DNA from: Symbiodinium sp. CCMP2592
Taxonomy: Eukaryota > Sar > Dinophyceae > Suessiales > Symbiodiniaceae
Assembly (NCBI GenBank): GCA_905221615.1
Contig: CAJNDT010005323.1
Location: 384,520 to 448,519, forward strand
Length of the DNA stretch: 64,000 nucleotides
Reading direction: 5' to 3'
Below are positions 34,797 to 45,588 of this stretch, piece after piece. The notes below the pieces were generated by a model. The model saw nothing but the letters and a program-made list of their open reading frames with translations, made no database searches and was not told the origin of the DNA. The translations under genes were made by a program, and so were the position numbers. Positions within the stretch are counted from its first letter, which is position 1; every line of letters begins with the position of its first letter.

Positions 34797-35784
34797 CACT
34801 CATGCAGCCTATGGGGGACGTCACACGTGTGAGGTTGCACATCAACGGGAAGCTGGCACGGGCATCCGCCAGGACTTCGTGCAGTACGTGCAGTTCGAGC
34901 GCCTCACCGGCGACGCAAGCAGACGCAAGCCTCCCCAGTGGCGACGCCGGCTGCCCGGTACTGCGCCAGGAGGCGCAGGAAAGAGGCTGCTGCACCTCAC
35001 CCTCCGACTTTCATCCCGATTACGACAGGCCACGCACGTCTAGCGCCGTGGATTTCGGGGTACGTTCGGTGCCGTTTGCGTCGGGCTGCAGCCTGCACGG
35101 CAGCGGAGCGGGACGGGGTGACGGAGCTGACGATCGTGGCATCGATCGCGAGCTGTGCACCATGCCACATGGGCAAGCCATTGGCGACCACCTCGATGCG
35201 GCGTGAGGTGCTGACAAGCACGATGTTCATGTCGGGACCGAATGTTCCGCGCTGTCCGTGCCCCGGCCACCCGACACGCGCGAGCAATAGCATGCTCTAG
35301 CATCTCTAGCGGCAGAGCCCGGGAGGCAAGGAAACCGGACTTCAAAGAGCTGGCCCAGGCGTCCGAGGCAGGAGCACATGATAGCAAATGCGCGGAGCGC
35401 AGGGGAAACGGGAGCCGGAAGCGTCAGAGCAGTAAAATGCGGAGGTGCGCCGATGGGACGACGACTGGCGGGAAATCGGGAACGCCGTGAAAACACGGGC
35501 CGCATGAAACGCACAGGGTCGAGAAGACGCGCTCATCACAAGCGGAAGCGGCAGCGCATATGCTGCAGGCCGGGCTTGTTGTGGATGTTGTGGAGCCGGT
35601 GCAGCGGAGATTTCCCCCCAGAGTGGAGTAGTTCGAACAGTGCTCCAGTGCCAACGCGAGTGCCGACGCCGAACTGGAGGGGCATGCATGCTGCTTCAAA
35701 AGCCGCGGCGTAGTGTTGGGCTAAGGCACGCACAGCCATACGGCGGATGCGACGTGTTCCTACTTGTGCTCGCCAGGTGGCCAA
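34797..35784 (-). pseudogene. Retroelement fragment, copy C
   Basis: Minus strand. The 5' part has AFEAACMPLQFGVGTRVGTG (about 35,650-35,710), typical of the early RT palm region before motif A. Most of the RT is then missing. Next come LEMLEHAIARACRVAGAR and STSRRIEVVANGLPMWHGAQ followed by LAIDATIVSSV (about 35,100-35,210), then RTYPEIHGAR...VVIGMKVGG, and finally AGEALELHVLHEVLADA (about 34,850-34,900) at the C-terminus. Several frame changes. It retains RT-proximal sequence absent from copy A. Confidence 0.65.
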
Positions 35785-35799
35785 CCCAGATAACCCGCA

Positions 35800-36580
35800 C
35801 GGCGGCTAGCACAGGCTCCGGCAAGTCAGCGTTAGCAAACAACCCGCTGCTTTGTGCAGAAGCGCAAGGTCGCCCTGGTCATCCACTCGTCATGCCGGAT
35901 GGCCCCGCCGCCACACAGGCAGGCGCCGTGGCATGCCAGCTGCGGTGAATGCCGTGAGGGGCGACACCAGTGTGGTGTCAACGGCAAGCAGCACACCGCC
36001 CCACAAGGGCAGGCCGTTCGCGATGACTTCTCTGCGTCTCTCGTCTTAGCGGACAAGGACCGGGTGGAGATCACGCACAAGCACATCATGCATCGCGACA
36101 GCAGCGCCCGCCTCCCGGCATACTCTGCAGGCGGAGCCGACGCAACAGGAGATCTCCGAACGGCGGGGATTCCACGGCGAGTTCAGGCGAGGTGGGCCGT
36201 GCAGTACGGACCGTACATCGCCGCGCCAGGCCGCCATGGCCTAGGGCATATCCTCGGCTGATAAACTGCTGATAAACGGCCAAAGGTAGCCACAGAAGCG
36301 GAAACGTAGTTGAGTGTCGGTACCATTGCACGCCACACGGCCGGCACACGCGGGCGAGGGTATGCTCCAACAGTAGCGCCCGGGTGGGCAGGGCGCCCGA
36401 GGTGCTCGGAACCGATCTGGGAGAGCAGCAGAGCACGAAACGCTGGGGAAAGGTGTTTCCCCAACAGTGCTGGCACACACAACCGCACACTACTTCCTCC
36501 GCGGAGCTATTTGCTGCGACGCTACACGAGTTTCGCCGCTGTCGCACATGGGTTAGCCCCAGCCCGGTGCAGCTACGCAT
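35800..36580 (-). pseudogene. Retroelement fragment, copy D
   Basis: Minus strand. PTSPELAVESPPFGDLLLRR (about 36,120-36,200) matches PVAPELALDSALFRVLLLRR of copy A. VCREAGAAVAMHDVLVRDLH (about 36,060-36,120) matches VCREAGAAVATHVLVRDLNL. DERRREVIANGLPLWGG, then LLAVDTTLVSPLTA (about 35,950-36,040), match the endonuclease core, with a TAA just before DERR. Similarity ends near 35,900, and copy C starts immediately after. This is the best-preserved of the broken copies. Confidence 0.7.
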
Positions 36581-36659
36581 GACGGAGCTGCCCTGCTGAG
36601 GCGGAGCCGACTTGTCTGCCGCTTCGCGGCCGGCTGGCCCATAAGGACGTCGTGGTGTA

Positions 36660-37010
36660 GTTTTTGTTCCCCCTTCGGACCTTTTTGCACAACCGTCTCA
36701 AAACGCACGGTCCCCGTACACAGTCGTCCTCCGGGGCATCTTGCGCAGCACGGCCGGTTGTTGTAGCACTCACCTTTTGACCTTTTCACTGTCCAACGCA
36801 ACATGCAGTCCCCGTGCAAACCTGAAAGCAGACAGGTCAGACGCTCACACCAAGCGGCTGGCGAGAGTCGGCAATCAAGCACAGTCGACGAACATGTCGC
36901 TCAATAAAGGTAGCTCCCCATCGACATTCGCGGTGCCGCTGACAGCAGCGACAGGAGGCTTGCTGTGAAGGAGCGCGCTGCGGCGAAGGACAGGGCTTGC
37001 TCGCTACGTC
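36660..37010 (-). pseudogene. Retroelement 3' end, copy E
   Basis: Minus strand. ALSFAAARSFTASLLSL and, after a frame change, TANVDGELPLLSDMFVD match LLSIAAARSFAASLLSL... TANLDGEAPLLSDVLAD at the end of copy A. About 200 bp further, the minus strand carries the 15-mer TGCAAAAAGGTCCGA, identical to the one just before the A14 tail of copy A, followed by an A-rich tract. This marks the element's 3' terminus. Confidence 0.65.
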
Positions 37011-37080
37011 AGCCAGCAGCTCGTGCAAAACGGGTTCCGAACCCTCACCGCTGCACTCGAGAGGGAGGAGCAGCATAGAG
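37005..37080 (-). pseudogene. Retroelement C-terminal scrap, copy E2
   Basis: GEGSEPVLHELLADV on the minus strand matches the C-terminal ends of copies B and C (HEVLADV / HEVLADA). It is joined head-to-tail, in the same orientation, to copy E. Only this scrap is recognisable. Confidence 0.45.
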
Positions 37081-40000
37081 GCAGATAGAGCACGTTAGGC
37101 AGCGACGGCAATATTGCTAGGCGCCTGGGCGGCGAGCCGAAGGATGGCAAACACGCTCGCAGCACGCGCACAAGCAAGCAAGCGAACAAAAAGTTGGCGA
37201 GCCGGCAGCTGAGCAGGAACCCAAGCCTCGCAGAGGCAAAAAAATGCGCCAAGGAAAAAGGAAAAACAAAAAAATGTCCGACAAGCATCAGGCCAACGTC
37301 CATGCCAAAACCATATCATATGATGTCGCTTTCGCCCCGCCAGAAGTAAACTCCCTCATGACCACCTATTGTTAAGCAGCGGGTGTGTCCAGCACAACCA
37401 ATGCGTGCTGTCTTGCTCGGTTGACTAGGACCACGAACTGGACGGCCGTAAAAGGGCTGTGCGACAAAATGCAATAATGCGCTCTGGGCAGCGAGGAGGA
37501 CCAGCCTGTTCGTGACGGGGCAGTCGAGCCTCTTTCGCGTCGCGCGCTACGGTGTCAAGTTAGTTCAACATCGCATCAGCTCATGCGAAAAGCCGCAAAG
37601 CACCTGGGTCCGCGACACACACAGGCAACACAAACGGGGGAAAGGTGCACGTGACGGGTCGGCTAAAACACCGGTATCCATCACGTGATATGTACAACAC
37701 AAATGAAGCTGCCAGTGATGTACGTGCGTGACAGGGCCTTGCTGATTTCTACAACATTCTTGCAAAATGCCGAACCCACTGATCACGTCACCGCCTGAAA
37801 GAAGTGTTTTGGTCGTCAACTGTGTAGGCTGGCAAACCAATGCTGACAAGGACGGACGTGACAACGGTGGCCGCAGGAGCTAGGCGTATGTCAATGCACA
37901 CTGACCAACACAAGCCGAACAGCGTGCACAAAACGTGTGCAAGTACCGACATCTTCGTCAACAGCTCTTGCGGGATGAGCACAGGGGTCCAAGGCTTAAA
38001 ACACAACTGATGAACCAATCAATCAAAAACGCAAATGGAACGACTCGGTGAGGCAGCAACCCTGATACCGAGGGCGGCTCATTTTGACTGTAAAGGGCCT
38101 CTCCACACTCATCAGCCAAAGGAGCCTCATTCGGCAGGTGCAACTACTATCTTCCATCTGACAGTTGGCAACCCTCGGGGCGCCAGAAGCACTGAGAAAA
38201 CACGCACGACTGATCGAACGGATGGGCACTCAGGGTGCAGCGAAGAATGAAGCCCGCTGGGCAAGGGCAACCTTCCACGTCTTGCAATGAGGCTGCGAAC
38301 CAGAGGCATATTTCGGCGCGCCGTGCTCCCTTTCAGAACTCTTCTTAGGCTGAAATGATTATGATGCTGATGTTGCTGCTCCTTCTGGCGATGAAACTGA
38401 TTTCGGCACCGGGTAACATGATGATCACGCTGATGATGACGATGCAGACCATGACTACGGCTAATGCTACTACTGCCACTTCCGCTGCTTCTGCTCCCAC
38501 CGCGACTGCTACGGCAACTGCTGGCAGACCAATGTTGCAAATACAAGTGACCCTAATGAAATGTGGTACAATAGTTCTTTATGTTCTTTCAAGTTCATTC
38601 CTCAGGTGCCAAGGACTGTCTCCAAGATTATGATGGTTGCTCTTCAAACAACAGCAGTCAAGGTGACTGAGTGAGTTTCGAAAGGCTGACACATTCGCAG
38701 CAGGCCGTGTGCCAAAGCCGTCAGCCATAATGAGATGAGATACGAGCCCAGCATCGGATGAGGCGAGAGGGACGGCATCATCAGCAGAGGCAGGCTGCAC
38801 CAAGCGTCATGATCATCGGTTGGGGCTCCGCCCAGGCAGCTCACTGAGACGGCAATGCCTTCAACAGAAGCGGTCCGGTTCACTGATCTGGCCTTGCAGA
38901 CTTCGATCGCATCACCACCCGGCCTCTGCAGCATAAGAAAGTCACGAAACGACACGCTCCCATCGCTCCTTCGTGGATCTTCCGCTGCTTCAAATACATC
39001 GTTACGTGTGACGTGTGACGTTAAGCTTCGGACTGAAGGCAAACCCAGCAACATGGGGTGTTTCATCCGTTGGAGTTCTTCTTCGGAGGCTTCGGTCTTA
39101 TGGCTGCTGTGCCTATTTGCCAATGACCATTACCAACACCGTGACTCCACCTCAGTGAAGGGCTCAATTCGCCATCCCTCGCAGGCTTGAGACCCTTGAT
39201 CTGGGAACGGATCCGAATCTTCGATGGTTGTCCCATTGTAAGAGCTCTTGACATGAGGTGTGATGGCAGATCGCACGATTCTGGAAGCTTCGGATGTTTG
39301 GGGCATCGGACTCGGGAGTTCAGCTCGCTGGAGCAACAGGTGCAGTGAAAGGTAGCATCCCCTTGCTTTTACGTGTGGAACTAGTGCAGCAAGGTCTTGA
39401 GCAAACAAAAACAGACACGAAGCGAAGACAATGCGGAGACAATGACGCCAGCCAAGGCCAAGTCAAGGCGAAGCGAATCAGCCCCTGGCACATGCTGGAG
39501 TAAAGTGGCACCGAGGCGTGAAGCTTCTTCGCGGGTTTTAGAATTCAGGTTTCGGGCGCCGGATGCAGGGCATCAAGAACAGCAGAACACTGGTCATTGA
39601 GAGTCCAAGCTTCAAGATTCGGGGAGGGGAATGGCTTTCGGAGATCCCACACATGGATTTGCACCTCTGGCGGCCCACTCTGAACCTAAGCAGTGCATGG
39701 ACACCCGCACGCACAGACAAGTGATACAGTCTGCAGGCTCAGGCTCTGACCATACGAACTGCTGCAAAGTGCCAGGCAAGCACACGAATGCAGTCGAAAA
39801 GTCACTAAGCCACTAAGTAACCTTTCGTGAGTTTTGCATCACGGCGATAACCCACGAAACACATGATCTCCAGGCGAAGCTCAAAACAACCATTTTGAAG
39901 AATCCTTGCACGTTTCCAGCCTTAAAACGAAGCCGGCTGCGAGGCTTGAACCACGGCGACAACGATTAGATAGGAGGTTCCTAACTGCCCACTTATTTGC

Positions 40001-40891
40001 TGGAAGGACTTGCCGGTAGCTTGCTGCTTGTGACGTTTGTTTCCTTGTAGAGGTGCCTTTGCTGCCCCTGCCCCGCGGCCCTGCTTCAACTCAACCTACA
40101 GACTCTCTAGGCTTCGAATAATTTCGGTGTCTAAGCAACGGCTTTTCTTCGAATGTCGTCATGAATTTCCTGCTTGTTTGTCACTTATGTCTCACCCGTT
40201 TTGGGGCTCGTTTGCGTAGCTCCCACACATACTGTTGCGACTCGCCGTGGCTATCTGTGGCTGGATCTCAGGAACATGTCAAAAGTAAATGTTTGTAGTT
40301 CTTGCCTTATCTTATCTTGGATGATCTTTTGAATATTTTTTCCGAAAGCTTGTCTATTTCATCCGGGGTTGTATATGTTTCATGCTTGATGGGTTTGTGA
40401 TTGTTATCCGTTTGTCTGCTTTGTTGACTGCACAAGTTTTCGACGTCTTTTAACTAAATTTGTAATTGTGTTTAATTCCCTTGCATGAACCTTTTTTGCT
40501 AATTATGTTTGATTGTTCATATCTCCCTAAGTTGTTAATAATTGTTGTCTTTGCTTGAATTGCGTTCGTGGGTGCGGAGGTGGCCTGTGGCTGCCGCGGA
40601 CAGTGCACCGGGTCGGCCAATAAGGGAAGCCGAAGCAAGGCAGACGGAGAGAGGAGGCGAACACAACCAGAAAAACGAGTAAGAAGACAAGACGCAAGAA
40701 GACGGGCAGCAGCGCAACACGAGGAATAACAAGGCCAGCAATCCAAGGTCAGGTGAACGTGAAGGTCGCAGACGGTAAGTCTTTTGCAAGCACACAAGGT
40801 CCAAAACTTGTCCCGTCTGCACCGACCGTGTCAGGAGTGCTTGCCTTTTTACGGCTTGGTTGAGCTCACCAAACAGTCTTGCGGCAACGAG
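37081..40891. other. Gene-poor stretch
   Basis: No supported gene over 3.8 kb. A short ACTGCCACT/GCTACTACTG triplet-like block lies near 38,460-38,520. From about 40,230 to 40,560 the sequence is notably T-rich, unlike the rest of the window. Frames on both strands are short and incoherent. Confidence 0.4.
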
Positions 40892-41350
40892 TCAAAGCTG
40901 TATGGACCAGACCAGACACGTGTCCTTTGTTGACCTCTTCCATGCTTTTTCCCACAGCAACATATCAGTTTCGTCATCGCCGCTAGAAATGGTTCTCGAA
41001 TGGATTTGTTGCTTCACGTGATCTGAAATTCCCAGAAGTTGTTCGATGTCGAGCCTCGCCGGTTTCAACTTCGCATCCAACACTCCAGTCCCTGGAATGT
41101 CACCCGTTAGGGTTGCACCATCAATGATCTCTTGAGCTACACTCATATCGTCATACTGGATATCAGCGAGCATCTCCTGAAAGAGGAGAATCCGCTTCGG
41201 TTCCAAAATCTTCCGACGGTGCTCCGACATGCCAGCCTTCAGCTTGGCCTCTTCTGGCACCAGTTCTTTGGCCCTCTTGGACCATCGTGCAATGAAATCC
41301 TTTCTCTGTAGCCGCACTGCACTCGGTTTGTGCACCAGCTGTTCAATCAA
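40892..41350 (-). CDS. Retroelement-associated polyprotein fragment
   Basis: Minus-strand frame of 152 codons, highly coherent. It has a basic helix (VRLQRKDFIARWSKRAKELV), then EPKRILLFQEMLADIQYDDM, an acidic/aliphatic stretch with LTGDIPGTGVLDAKLKPARL, and a C-terminal WEKAWKRSTKD. The KRILLF...-I-YDD...-G-LTG...-G...K pattern resembles a region preceding the reverse transcriptase in large dinoflagellate retroelement polyproteins; I recall this as a family pattern and cannot verify it here. Upstream on the same strand (41,347-41,535) another frame, with LFAASHALNVVRKRTVPLEF, probably belongs to the same product after a frame break. No RT follows downstream, so the copy is partial. Confidence 0.45.
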   Translation of the reverse strand: MIEQLVHKPSAVRLQRKDFIARWSKRAKELVPEEAKLKAGMSEHRRKILEPKRILLFQEMLADIQYDDMSVAQEIIDGATLTGDIPGTGVLDAKLKPARLDIEQLLGISDHVKQQIHSRTISSGDDETDMLLWEKAWKRSTKDTCLVWSIQL

Positions 41351-41825
41351 TTCCTCCAGCGTTTTGTTGCTTTCGACAACTGGTGGAAAGGTGTGCTGGC
41401 ACTCGGGCCTTCAACCAAACCCTGGACTACACTAGCAGAAGGGCCACTAAACTCTAGCGGGACTGTGCGCTTGCGCACAACATTAAGTGCATGCGAGGCG
41501 GCAAACAAGGTCGATTGATTTCTCGGCCGCTCCATTGGTGCCGGCCAATAGCCGGATTGCTCTTGAGAGTTTTCAAGCTAAGGCGCAATCAAGCAACAAC
41601 TAAGGCATCTTGCAACCGAACAGTCGCAGGTTCATTGTCCAAAGATTTCAATTGTGGTGTGCCCCAAACTCTGCACAAAACGCATCACTTTTAACACCAA
41701 GTATCGCAAAGCTTCTTTGCTCTGGCACGGAATGCATGCAACTGAAGAAGTTGATGGTCGTGGCAACCCGCAGGCTGTTCAATCGCATAAAGGCCTACTT
41801 GCAGAAGCAGCAGTAAACTCTGTCA

Positions 41826-42654
41826 GCTGATATGGCACGTGATGCAGTTGCCAATGCTTTAAGGAAGCCTGTTATGCAGTTGCTTCCAACGCCACCGTCG
41901 AAGTCCGAGCAACTGCTTTACAAGCTTGCACATAAACCTTTTACTCCATGGTGTAAGAGCTGCGTTGCTTTCCGTTCGATCTCTGACAAGCCTCCTTTCG
42001 GTCACATGCACCTGCAAGCACTGCGATTGGGCTCTGACACGTAATCTCCACACCATTAAGCACAAGCTTATCGTCGATGGAATTCATCGTCAAGAGACGC
42101 GGCAGCCTCTGCCTCAACCTGTATGTGGTCACGACCCCTACGGTCGTTGCTGCACTTAATGCCCAAGGCACTCAGTTCCTCAACTCGCGGATGCATAAAC
42201 ACAATCAACTCCGCTTTGCCAGTGGCTTCTCGATGTTCTCAAGCGCAAGCCAATCCCACACGTTTCAATGACCATCCACGGCAGTGTCTAAGACCTGCGT
42301 GATCGTGGACCTGAAAGGCCAAGCACTTTCCACCATAAGCGTGGGGTCAATCATATGCGAAGACCTTCCGCGCCACACAAGGTGGCCTGTGCTGGCAATC
42401 TGCCAGCCAAACTGCAAACTTTCAACTTGCTCAAACAAGGTTGCGCGCAAAACCACACAAACATGCTGAGGAGCATGGACTCGGTGCTCGCTCCACTTTC
42501 TTCTCGCTGTGTTACACAACGGATGCTTGCTTCGGCTTCAACGCTCAAGCTTATGCCTTTGAAACCCATTGGAATCTGCACCGCTGCCGTCGTTATTCAA
42601 CCAAAAGCCTTGCAGGCCTCTGCACGGAAACCATTCTTGCTTGATCAAGCGCCC
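41826..42654 (+). pseudogene. Degenerate Ty1/copia-like integrase
   Basis: The plus strand carries fragments in changing frames. At 41,875-41,990, LLYKLAHKPFTPWCKSCVAF has the H...WC-x2-C pattern of the pre-integrase zinc region of copia elements. At about 42,100-42,230, SLCLNLYVVTTPTVVAALNA could be the start of the integrase core. At 42,460-42,645, FFSLCYTTDACFGFNAQAYA and then FETHWNLHRCRRYSTKSLAG look like the integrase C-terminal segment (xxNRF...TPFE...GRRY). Frameshifts separate all blocks. No LTRs or RT were found. Confidence 0.5.
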
Positions 42655-42659
42655 TAAGC

Positions 42660-43599
42660 TAACAGGGGCTGCGTAACATTGGCGATACACTGTTCTTTAA
42701 TGGCCACTAAACCGTGGCTGGCACTAACAGGGCAGATGTCCAGGTGTAGGAATATGCCTTCTGGAAGAAATGGTTTGTTGAAGAAAAATTTCTTGCAGAA
42801 AGCATTTGCTTTCTGCAGGAACAAAAAGACAATGTCTGTCCACAGGATCTGTTTGTTGTCTGTTGCAGGTGCAGTTTCAAGATCTGTAACATTCTTTGTG
42901 GAAACTTTTCAATTCCATGTCAGAACGCAAGCAAAGAAAACGCAAAAGAAAATGCAAGCTTCAGTCTTGCATTTTGCCAGCGGGCTGCAAGTTCTTGCAT
43001 TCCGATCAGAAGCAGACTGCAAAATTCTGCGCTTCGATTCTCTGGAAATTCGTCACATTCCAATTCTCTGGAAGTGGACTAAATTTCTTATCGAGGTTCC
43101 AGATTGACTTCTAACACTGGAGAAACTTTGTCTGCAGATGCAGAAAGCAAAAATTGGAAATGTTCGTGGCAGGACAAGCTGGAAACAGGCGGTTCTTGTA
43201 AAAGTTCAAGTTTGTCGAGAGTTCAAGTCTTTCCAGCTTCAACTTTTATTGCCAGGGCCCGTGCACAAGGGGTTTAACAGTGTTTCTGCTGAAAAGAAGC
43301 TCGGTTCAAAAGCCACCTTTGGTGCTACATTCATTGAATTTCTTGTTGTTGTTGTTGTTCTTCTTCTTCTTATTGTTGTTGTAGCCGCTATGGATCACAG
43401 CAGGCTGTGTAGCTTTGCTAACAAGGCTCTGGGAACCAACGCTAGAGGCTCGCAACGTGCCCCTTCTGCGAAGCTTAAGGGACCGTCCTCTTACTGAGCC
43501 ATAGCTGTTCCCGGAGCCGCGTGTCGCTGTGATATACCGGGTCCCAATTCCCGGGCCTCTGTCTGCAGTTATACAACCTTGGCATGAGGTAAGCGGTAG
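42660..43599. other. Non-coding stretch between retroelements
   Basis: No gene. A TTG/TTC triplet-like block lies at about 43,335-43,385. It probably includes the 5' flank, and perhaps the 5' UTR, of the LINE that follows. Confidence 0.4.
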
Positions 43600-45588
43600 T
43601 GGTTTTCACCTTTTCCGCAGGGTGAAAGGAGTCGGTTCGAGTTCTCTCTTTCCGGCGAAACTAGCGGACGGCGCAATCGCCAATGCACCAGCATTCATTT
43701 GAGCATTCGCAAGAAGGCCTTTCGCAAGGCTTGCAATAAGGTTCATAGAACACAAGAAAGCATCCCGTACCGGAATGGTACGTTGACGCCTGAACATCTG
43801 CGTCGCAGTGGACTCACCCCCCCCTCCCCTCCCCCCCTCCCAGTGCAGCCTAGCTCCACGATTTCTCCTTCAGGTCCCTCAGGTTTCTCCGCCAGTTTCC
43901 GCTCGCGCCCGAGAGGCGGTCGTGCCAGCAAGTCTCTTCGTGTTCTTTCCTGGAATGCAGGGCACCTTGGCATGCAACAATGGGCAGAAGTGAAGACATG
44001 GCTTCGCACGGAGGCCAAGTCAGTCTGTGACATTCTTGTCCTTCAGGAAACCCACTGGAGTGAGACAGCAGAATTTGATGTCGAAGGCTGGCACTGCGTA
44101 AGCTCCGCCACAAAAGGGGCTGCTCGAGCACCTAAAGGTAAAGCCACTTCAGGGCAACGCCCCAAGCAAGGCGCTGCCACGCAGCCGGCTGTTCACGACA
44201 CAAGCCGAGCGGACGGCGTCATGGTTCTTCTCTCTCCGCAGATAGACAAGAAGAAGATAAGATGGCGCGAGCAACGCCGGGGAAGGCTCATTCAGGTCAT
44301 CTTCCCGTGGCTTGGGGCTCGTGTGCATGTACTAGCGGTTTACCAACATGCCTGGTCTTCTAAGAAGACTCCACAGCAGAACAAGGATGACCGCTCACAC
44401 CTGCTCCGCGATCTGTCGGCTGCGATACGGGCCATTCCAGCGCGAGATACTTTTCTCTTGGCAGGAGACTTTAATGCTCGACTGACCCCGCAGGAGGGTC
44501 TGGTAGGTCAGTGTAGCACCAAGCCAGAGCAAACTCAGATGCAGGATGAATCGTTCCAAGCCTTAGTCTCCTCCCATCGGTTGGTAGCTCTTAACACATG
44601 GTCTAGTGGTGCAGGTCACACTTTCTTCCTGAATGGTCAGGGATCACAAATTGACTTCCTGCTCACTTCAGAAGCCTCGGCCAAGGGCCTGGCAAAGCAG
44701 TCTCGGCCGTGCAAGGATCTTCAGCTCGGCAAATGGAAGAGGGGCGGCCACCTTCCAGTCTTGGCTCAACTCAGACCCACCCAGCACTGGAATCTGCCAA
44801 AGCCTACTTGTCCTTCCACGACCTTTCATAAGGAAGCTCTAGAGACGGCTGTCCGTTCAGGTCTGCCAATAGCCGGTCGCATGCAAGACTGGGTGGGCCA
44901 GCGTCTGTCCTCTCGGACTCACACGCCTGATGAAGTTAATCAGGTACTGCTGGAGGCCTCTGCACTGTTTTTCCCCAAACCACGGCCTCAGCAAGCTCCT
45001 GAAACTGCTCAGCACCGTGCGACGCTGCGAATGTGGAGTCGAGTCGCTCATATTCGTTCTTTGCATGAGGACTCCATAACCACCTTATCCGACCTAGATC
45101 AGTCTTTGGAGGACCTGAATCGATGGCATAAGCAGGCTCTCTACTTAGCCAAGAAGGAACGACACCGAGCTTTCCAGGCTGAGGTCGATGAGGCGTGTGC
45201 CAGACACGATTCCTACATCGCACATAAGACCTTAAAGAAGCTCCGACCTTGGGAACCCCAAACTAAGGCACAGCTTCAGGGACCGGATGGTCTGCTGTTG
45301 GACTCTACCTCTGAGCTCCGCCTGCTTAGAGACCACGTGGAACAGGTCTTTGCCAGACATCCGCCACTCGCACACCAGGTGGACTCGCTGCCGGAAATCC
45401 CGGCTGGTCTGCTGGCCAAGCACATAGGCTCCATCAGACCGCACAAGGCGGTACCGCAAGGCTCTGCTCCGGCGGCTGCCTGGCGGCTCTGCTCGGCGGC
45501 TACGGGAGAGGCGCTAGCAGCATCGCTGCAATCTCGGGGGCAACGCCCATTGCATTGCCGGCGGCTGAGGTACTTCAGCCGCCCTTAA
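43600..45588 (+). CDS. LINE endonuclease and RT N-terminal region
   Basis: The frame is open from 43,600 with no obvious ATG; counting from a TTG at 43,699 gives 629 codons. Residues 5-35 (KKAFRKACNKVHRTQ... YRNG) form a basic leader, followed by a Pro/Ser linker. The endonuclease spans about residues 80-355: LSWNAG (83-88), LQETHW (115-120), AGDFNARL (255-262), QIDFLL (317-322) and GGHLPV (349-354). These correspond to the catalytic Asn, Glu, Asp/Asn, Asp and His positions of the exonuclease-endonuclease-phosphatase fold; the last is GGH rather than the usual SDH. A Lys/Glu-rich helical region follows to about residue 570, and IRPHKAVPQGSAPAAAW is the start of the RT fingers. The frame then runs into a stop at 45,586. 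Confidence 0.85.
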   Translation, partial: WFSPFPQGERSRFEFSLSGETSGRRNRQCTSIHLSIRKKAFRKACNKVHRTQESIPYRNGTLTPEHLRRSGLTPPSPPPLPVQPSSTISPSGPSGFSASFRSRPRGGRASKSLRVLSWNAGHLGMQQWAEVKTWLRTEAKSVCDILVLQETHWSETAEFDVEGWHCVSSATKGAARAPKGKATSGQRPKQGAATQPAVHDTSRADGVMVLLSPQIDKKKIRWREQRRGRLIQVIFPWLGARVHVLAVYQHAWSSKKTPQQNKDDRSHLLRDLSAAIRAIPARDTFLLAGDFNARLTPQEGLVGQCSTKPEQTQMQDESFQALVSSHRLVALNTWSSGAGHTFFLNGQGSQIDFLLTSEASAKGLAKQSRPCKDLQLGKWKRGGHLPVLAQLRPTQHWNLPKPTCPSTTFHKEALETAVRSGLPIAGRMQDWVGQRLSSRTHTPDEVNQVLLEASALFFPKPRPQQAPETAQHRATLRMWSRVAHIRSLHEDSITTLSDLDQSLEDLNRWHKQALYLAKKERHRAFQAEVDEACARHDSYIAHKTLKKLRPWEPQTKAQLQGPDGLLLDSTSELRLLRDHVEQVFARHPPLAHQVDSLPEIPAGLLAKHIGSIRPHKAVPQGSAPAAAWRLCSAATGEALAASLQSRGQRPLHCRRLRYFSRP

